Source: Ischnura elegans (Eukaryota > Arthropoda > Insecta > Odonata > Coenagrionidae). Taken from it: DNA of 64,000 bases. This document shows, one piece after another, positions 59,201 through 64,000 of this stretch. Under the pieces are notes generated by a model. The model did no database searches. It was given only the letters and a program-made list of their open reading frames with translations, and was not told where the DNA came from. The position numbers were made by a program, and so were the translations under genes. The DNA is taken from positions 46,438,881 to 46,502,880 of the forward strand of contig NC_060252.1 of assembly GCF_921293095.1 (NCBI RefSeq). The letters run 5' to 3'. Every line of letters starts with the position of its first letter. Within the stretch, counting starts at the first letter, position 1.

Positions 59201-61444
59201 CCGCAACTTATATACAAAAAATTGAACGGGAGAAGGAAGCGAGAGAGCGAGGAGAAACTAAGGACAATCGTTCTTTCCTGGCCAAATATGTAAGTAATGA
59301 TTCTTTTACCCTCAAGTCTGCTTGAAATAATACCAATTTGCAGACTTGGGTCTTATTAATATTACTCGTGAAGTTTGAAATGCTATGCAACAAACTCACT
59401 AAGTTTTGTGTTGTGATAGGTAGGAGAAATCGGAAATCTTCAATCACAGCGGAAGTGCTTGAAATTTTTAATGTTGAGTAAATGCTACTCTCGGGTGGTC
59501 CTTATTTTTCAAATTTCTTTTGGGACGCCCCCTCATTTTATGCCAAATGGTGTAAAAACATATCCTGTAAAATATTATTGCAATTGGATAACAGGAAAAC
59601 GTGCCGCATTGCACTCAAAGTTAGGAAATTTTGGTATTTTCGGCAGTTTTTTGGATATGAATGGTGATAAGAAGGTGCTGGTATTTTTCAACTGATTTCC
59701 TATGTTAACTAACAATACACTGGACATTTGGAAAGCTGCTCCTAAAATATTTTCCTTGGCATGGCACTTTTTTATTGCATGGCAAGTTATAGCCAACAAT
59801 ATGTTCTCATAATGACCAAATAAGAATATTTGATCGGCATTTATAATTTCCATTTCCAAATTCTACCATGCCGGCACTACATATACAAGCTAGTTTTAAA
59901 AATTGTCTTTGACGTGAAGATCAGGAAGTCGTCGGACACTAATGTTCCTCTGGTTCAAATATTTCAAAACCTATGGAGAATAAATCACTAAGTCCAAATA
60001 ATACCCTGTTTGGGCAATAAACAGTGATAAATATAGCATTAAAGGTTATATTGACGAATTTTAAAGTAAAAGAGAAAGAATTTAAAGAATTTAATGGTTT
60101 TACGTGGAGTGAGAATGATCAACAAATGTTGAGCGTATGCAACCCGCGTGCCACCAAAAATGTCTGCCTGGGGTGGGGCGCGCTCACTCTTGTGGCCGTA
60201 TCTCGGGAACCACTGGTCAAAATTGGAAAATATTTTAGGAGCAGCTTTCTAAATGTCCAGTGTATTGTTGGTTAACATAGAAAATCAGTTGAAAATTACC
60301 AGCGCCTTCTTATCGCCATTCATATCCGAAAAACAGCTGAAAATACCAAAATTTCTCAACTTTGAGTGCGATACGGCACGTTTTCCTGTTATCCAATAGC
60401 AATAATATTGTACAGGATATGTTTTTACACTATTTGGCATAACATGACGAGGCGTCCCGAAAGAAATTCGAAATATAAGGACCACCCTAGTGCTACACAT
60501 TTCTCATTTGTAGTACTTACTCAATTATTATCAGTACCTGAAGTATATAGGACATGAAGTGTTTTATCTGAATAAATATATGTCATTTGAGTGAAAATAT
60601 CTGGTACATGAGCCTGGAATACCAGGGTGTGGCATGGAACAATTAAAGTGTCAATCTTGTAAAGAGTAGAATGCCGTAGGAGAAGAAGAAGGCTGCAATT
60701 TAAAATCCGCCCAATCCACTTTGGGATTTTGCCTGTATTTTTTGTGCCTTTTAATCAAGCCACATTTACAACTCATCAACTTAATAAATACTTGCATTTC
60801 GTCAGGTGAAGATTGCTCACAATTTAGTTGTCCTAGTAGCAGCCTTTTTATGTACAATCCAATGGCAATACCTTCAATCTTCAACTATATTCTTTTAAGA
60901 TTGTATTTTGATATAACTGATGCAAATTTGTGGATGTTCTTGACAATGATCACCTGAAGGCCAAAAAAAAATTTGAATTCCTTAGGAAAAGAATAGGATT
61001 TTTAGATCGATTGAAAGGGATTAGGCCTTACAGTGAATTAAAGAAGGCAGTGCTGGAAGGAAAGGGAGGCTCCCAGATCACTTCTTGAACACTCCATGGA
61101 AACCTACCTTAATCTGTAGAATACTATTTTTTTTAATGGAGCTTTATTAGTTTTTGATAGTTATATCATTATTAAATATGTGTAATTTTTATCCTTGCAA
61201 GTTGCTTCTCTGAATAATCAATTACTATAAATAGCTCTTGTTCTGAATTAAATACTCATTTCCTTTTAATTTCTCAACTCTGGAACATAGTCGTAATATA
61301 AATGTTGACCAATTGAGAAGTGGTTGTTTTCCATTTAAGTATGTGTATTTTCCTTTGCAGTGGATGTATATTGTGCCAGTGGTGATATTTGTGCTGCTAA
61401 CAGGAGCAGTCAATCCTGAAGGTGCTGCCGGAGGTGGGCGGTAA
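50164..61444 (+). CDS. EMC10: ER membrane protein complex subunit 10 (EMC10)
   Basis: Six exons join as 50164-50223, 50416-50586, 53326-53418, 55965-56146, 59193-59289 and 61361-61444, all GT/AG, 687 nt, 228 aa. Residues 1-20 are a signal peptide ending INA. The lumenal beta-rich domain runs from about 21 to 195, with Cys109 and Cys142 as a possible disulfide and a glycosylation sequon at Asn156 (FNTTVF). A basic/acidic helix (IEREKEARERGETKD) precedes one membrane segment, about 203-218 (MYIVPVVIFVLLTGAV), and a short Gly-rich tail. EMC inserts tail-anchored and multipass membrane proteins at the ER. Length and domain order match EMC10. The start has the strong context AAAAATGG. Confidence 0.93.
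50416..50586 (+). CDS. EMC10: EMC10 exon 2
   Basis: Residues 21-77, start of the lumenal domain: LEVDYDGQMTMKLEHAL, then FKDRGVIDILSIRNAA and FTDEDRNQLK. Phase 0 on both sides; acceptor TTCTTTAG, donor AAG|GTAAGG. Confidence 0.9.
51129..52245 (-). mobile_element. Minus-strand LINE reverse transcriptase relic
   Basis: Reading the minus strand from 52245 downward, broken frames give GVRQG near 52210, then FADDITVTAETENDLK around 52100-52060 (the catalytic Asp-Asp pair is intact), then IARCQLKINKTKTKILV. Downstream of the interruption come FLYGSEAWTLTAAEKSRMEA, FEMWCY and FGHIMRHDSLMKTIVEGQVE. This is the usual order, RT domain then C-terminal region, of an arthropod non-LTR element of RTE/jockey-like appearance. 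Stops and frameshifts are frequent. It is interrupted at 51697-51893 by a plus-strand LINE tail. Confidence 0.8.
51697..51893 (+). mobile_element. LINE tail, copy B, inserted in an older LINE
   Basis: Almost identical over about 190 bp to copy A (29396-29588), including TCCATGGAAACCTACCTTAA, and in plus orientation within a minus-strand LINE. A 2-bp deletion relative to copy A shifts its frame. The host element resumes after about 51895. No clear target-site duplication was found. Confidence 0.75.
53326..53418 (+). CDS. EMC10: EMC10 exon 3
   Basis: Residues 78-108: ALSEADGWYLLKATFTSGDS, then KEAKLRTFVKG. Phase 0 on both sides; acceptor TCTCAG, donor GGG|GTAAGT. Confidence 0.92.
53419..55964 (+). 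other. EMC10: EMC10 intron 3
   Basis: This 2.5-kb AT-rich intron contains nothing I can identify. The open frame 55661-55915 runs up to the next exon but has no family resemblance. Confidence 0.6.
55965..56146 (+). CDS. EMC10: EMC10 exon 4
   Basis: Residues 109-168 and two bases of codon 169. It contains Cys109, LDHTGWPVGISMLTNP, Cys142, and the FNTTV sequon at Asn156. Donor CCAGT|GTAAGT at 56147. Confidence 0.92.
56285..57561 (+). mobile_element. Degenerate hAT transposon with transposase relic
   Basis: Plus-strand frames give DEPTRWNSLLQMM at about 56895, then VTPPQWDAIKQLIDVLDVIE, a stop, then IIPLVNSIFNFLENK and SRYEFLEKKE. This is the order typical of BED-type hAT transposases. Both edges carry ATTCGAATA-like terminal sequence, TAGTATCCACGAATATTCGAA on the left and CTATTCGACCCATCTCTA on the right, roughly inverted. 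The catalytic core is disrupted and no exact 8-bp duplication remains. It lies in EMC10 intron 4 in the sense orientation. Confidence 0.7.
57562..59192 (+). other. EMC10: Remainder of EMC10 intron 4
   Basis: AT-rich, with no coding or repeat structure that I can support. Short open frames at 57732-57986 (minus) and 58024-58266 (plus) are Phe/Leu-rich noise. Confidence 0.55.
59193..59289 (+). CDS. EMC10: EMC10 exon 5
   Basis: Completes Val169 and encodes to Tyr201: PDTATYIQKIEREKEARERG, then ETKDNRSFLAKY. This charged helix leads into the membrane segment. Acceptor TTCCTAG, donor TAT|GTAAGT. Confidence 0.92.
59490..60490. mobile_element. 1.0-kb element with 266-bp inverted repeats
   Basis: 59490-59755 and 60225-60490 are inverted copies, diverged by an estimated 10-15 percent. 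They start CTCGGGTGGTCCTTAT on the left and CTAGGGTGGTCCTTAT on the right (minus strand). TGCTAC flanks both ends directly (59483-59488 and 60491-60496). Each arm has an open frame in the outside-to-inside direction (59459-59695 plus, 60500-60285 minus) with related peptides containing ISFGTP and the segments NGVKTYPVKYY / NSVKTYPVQYY and WITGKRA. The 470-bp centre has no transposase. Long-TIR MITE or fold-back element; superfamily unknown. Confidence 0.75.
60981..61127 (+). mobile_element. LINE tail, copy C
   Basis: Matches the last part of copies A and B in plus orientation (AATAGGATTTTTAGAT, TCCATGGAAACCTACCTTAA) but is more diverged and shorter. It is located 230 bp before the last EMC10 exon. 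Confidence 0.7.
61361..61444 (+). CDS. EMC10: EMC10 exon 6 (membrane segment and stop)
   Basis: Residues 202-228: WMYIVPVVIFVLLTGAV followed by NPEGAAGGGR and TAA. The single hydrophobic stretch is the membrane anchor. Acceptor TTTGCAG. Confidence 0.92.
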   Translation, partial: WMYIVPVVIFVLLTGAVNPEGAAGGGR

Positions 61445-61659
61445 TGATATACCAAAGTTTAGAAATTTCAATTTTTGGATATTTATTTTTCCATCGTGAT
61501 TTTAATGAACATTTCTCCATATCTTGTTACGTTCATTTTTGGTGAAATGAAAGACTTTTTGTGTAGTGACTTGCCTTCATACACCAGATGTGCCATCACT
61601 TCATCCACAAAGTATCAATGTTTGTTGATTAATTTTATTCGTTTTCATTCTTCATTATG

Positions 61660-61665
61660 AATAAA
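61660..61665 (+). terminator. EMC10: EMC10 polyadenylation signal
   Basis: Canonical AATAAA, 216 nt after the stop codon. It is followed by a GT-rich stretch, (GT)n around 61714-61728, that suits a downstream element. This gives a compact 3' UTR. Confidence 0.7.
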
Positions 61666-61729
61666 GTTGTGTAATTTAGGAGAAAAATTCAAGTTGTTCG
61701 ATTCTTATCTAAAAGTGTGTGTGTGTGTC

Positions 61730-62027
61730 TGGGAAATCTTCTAAAATAGCGGATGTTTGCTTTTATTTAAAATGATGATTGCATGGGAAACTTTGGAATG
61801 GGAACATGGAAATGGAACCATGGGAATTCTGTCTATTCAGGTAATATTTTTCAATTACATAATACTTGTTTCAGCTGATGAGATACAACTAAAGTAACTT
61901 ACAGATTAATGTTTCAGATCAGTATTAGTAATTTATGTGAAGGTGTGCTGATGGTTTGTGACATTATTTGCTGCAACATGAAATTGAACTAGATTTTTCT
62001 GAAAAGTTGGATTCAATTTTTTGGAAG
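61730..62027. other. Intergenic sequence after EMC10
   Basis: AT-rich; nothing recognised. Confidence 0.4.
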
Positions 62028-62029
62028 TA

Positions 62030-62757
62030 CAGCAAACTACTGATTATCCAGGCAAATGATGGGGAGAGGCGGTCGGAAAACACGGGTAATCCTAACGTTT
62101 ACTTTAATTTCTTGTTATATTCATAATTTACATAAAATTATTATTTATGAACATAGTATGTTATTTAAGATTGCTTCCTGGACTCATTGAGAGCTTTCTA
62201 CACCTAATTTTGATCTTTTTAGCGGTGATAATGTGATTTTACTCGTTCTCCCACTGCTTCATGCACTCCAGCAAACTGTCTGCATTGGTGAGCACCTGGC
62301 TGTCACTCATGCCATCTCTGCTTCCTTCGTCTCTGCTTCCACTTCCCCCACTACTTTCACTTCTTCTGTTCTCTTCCTCTCCTGTTTGAACTTGACTGGT
62401 TGCAATGTAAACATGCCTGTGTGTGACGAAGCTCCAGTTCCTGTGGGTTGTATTCAACCGCATAGGAAGCCACGGAAATAATTGTACATTTGCGTTATGA
62501 AAAGTACATTTAAAGATCGTAAATAACATTTTTCTTAGTTTACTATTGGTTAACGATTGAAGAATCTTCTAAAATTAATCAGGTTTTTTTCCCACCGCTC
62601 ATCGCCTTTTGCGATGCTAAATCAGACACCCAAGTAAACTTGAAACATCCCTTGTCAGAAAGTAAATTAAACAATGCTGTTCTATGCAGGGAATCTAATG
62701 GAAATAATAAGCCTGGTGTAGCTTTGCATTAAAACGCAATAATCCTGGTGCTTTTGC

Positions 62758-62794
<37 letters not shown>

Positions 62795-62896
62795 AGTGGA
62801 AAATATTGAAGGAACGTGAAACTTGTGCATGGATAATCTGCAACACATATAATCTGCAACACATGTAATCTGCAGCTGGATAGTCGGAGTTTGCTG
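62030..62896 (-). mobile_element. Pogo/Tigger-like DNA transposon relic
   Basis: The ends are inverted: CAGCAAACTACTGATTATCC on the left, and on the minus strand of the right end CAGCAAACTCCGACTATCC. They are flanked by TA on both sides (62028-62029 and 62897-62898). CAG-AAACT-C-GATTATCC is typical of pogo/Tigger members of Tc1-mariner. A minus-strand frame (62529-62239) has an acidic Ser/Glu stretch followed by VLTNADSLLECMKQWENE, which resembles the acidic C-terminal tail of such transposases. The DDE core is absent. A 28-T homopolymer lies at about 62763-62790, and ATCTGCAACACAT is repeated just inside the right end. Confidence 0.65.
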
Positions 62897-62898
62897 TA

Positions 62899-64000
62899 TG
62901 GTGAATTCTTTGTCTGTATTTCTCCTTTATTCTAAACAATTTTAAAGTAGGAGTAAATTGAAACTATAAAAAATACGGGGCAGTCATGAGAATACGCAAT
63001 GGTAGTGGCAGCATTATGATTTACCGAGTATATACAGTGAATAAGCTGTCGAGCTAATTGTACATCTTTTTTACACTTTTAATCGTGAGATTTGGTAAGA
63101 ATGCATTTTTATTGAAGTCCTTAACTTTACAAAATGCATTATTTATACTGTTATGACCAGCAGCTAACAGTTGAAACCATTTTGATACACTTGAAGTCTT
63201 GATGTTAGCTGTATTCGCCAATTCTCCTATGTGAGGTGTTAGACTGAAAATTAGTGCACCAGTTTTTCATCTGAATTACAAATATTTACTGTAGCTATTT
63301 ATTTTTGTAGATGTGAATATTCCTCCATAAGGGTTGAAATCATATTTTACTGCATATCTTGTTACCAATGATATATATTTCTTGTTAAGATGATAGAAAA
63401 TGGAAACATTTGAAAATTTAAAGGTCAGTTAAAGAAAGTTTAATGAAAGGAAAAAGTACTCTCTACTAATAAATAACTAGTAACATAAAATCTCTCTGGT
63501 ATTTGGATTGGAAATAAGTTATTACATATTAAGATTGAAAATAAAGCCATTTTTTAGCCAAAGCCAAGTTTATAGCCAAACAATCATTTCTGTCAATTTC
63601 CTAAAAATCATTTAAAATTGACAGTGATCAAAAACTGGCCTTGACTTCATTTCTTGTACTTTGGAAATCTTGAGATGATGAATTGACAATTGGATGTTTA
63701 TTTAGACATATTTTCAAAGAAAATACAAGTTTTGAGAAGAACAGTATGAAAAATGTATTTTTAATCCCATAGCAAAATTTACATTCTTTTTATGGCGATT
63801 TATAAGTTATAAATGTGTACAAGTAATTCCATAGTGTTCACAGCCATCTCAAAGTATAAATACTTCTTACAGGTAATACTAGAATGAAGACTAGATTATT
63901 AAGAGACAAATACATGCATACAGTTACAGGACATGCACAAAATTTCATCACTTACGTCTTGGCATATATTATTATTATTTAAGAGTTGAACTATGGCACT
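62899..64000. other. AT-rich intergenic end of window
   Basis: No coding region, RNA gene or repeat edge could be supported. Confidence 0.5.

Overview
The window looks like nuclear DNA of an arthropod, most likely an insect. Genes are split into many short exons with GT/AG borders, the introns run to 13 kb, the background is AT-rich, and decayed transposons of several classes are common. Nothing prokaryotic is present (no operons, dense ORFs or CRISPR). I cannot place it to order or species. The insect call rests mainly on an inscuteable-type gene and the general genome style.

Three protein genes can be built with every splice phase closing. (1) inscuteable (insc), plus strand, eight coding exons between 22738 and 43241, 809 codons before the stop. 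It is a cell-polarity and spindle-orientation adaptor with a Pins/LGN-binding segment, armadillo-type repeats and a C-terminal PDZ ligand. A non-coding first exon probably ends at a donor at 14997/14998 and splices to 22656; the GC-rich stretch 13640-14997 would then be its promoter and leader. (2) MITD1, minus strand, four exons from 49844 down to 47158, 242 aa: an ESCRT-III-binding MIT-domain protein of cytokinetic abscission. (3) EMC10, plus strand, six exons from 50164 to 61444, 228 aa: a lumenal/single-pass subunit of the ER membrane protein complex. MITD1 and EMC10 are head to head, with 319 bp between start codons, so they probably share a bidirectional promoter.

Layout: 1-13640 has no recognisable gene, only AT-rich DNA broken by C/T-rich blocks and a 32-bp palindrome. 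13640-14997 is the GC-rich leader/promoter candidate with a striking TAG-dense tract. 14998-22655 is the presumed first insc intron. 22656-43241 is the insc body, including a 13.2-kb intron with a diverged tandem array, a LINE tail, fold-back insertions and a MITE. 43242-47157 is intergenic with a SINE and two GC-rich hAT-type MITEs. 47158-61665 is the MITD1/EMC10 pair, whose EMC10 introns hold an inverted LINE fragment, a hAT transposase relic, a long-inverted-repeat element and another LINE tail. 61666-64000 is intergenic with a pogo/Tigger-like element.

The three genes have no obvious joint pathway. insc acts in asymmetric division and MITD1 in abscission, but their proximity is probably chance. 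The most unusual non-genic observations are two short insertions, each bounded by an exact 11-13-bp direct repeat and each ending in a near-perfect hairpin next to the right-hand repeat (21651-21857 and 31070-31218), the diverged four-unit array at 27403-28470, and the TAG-dense tract at 14034-14376.
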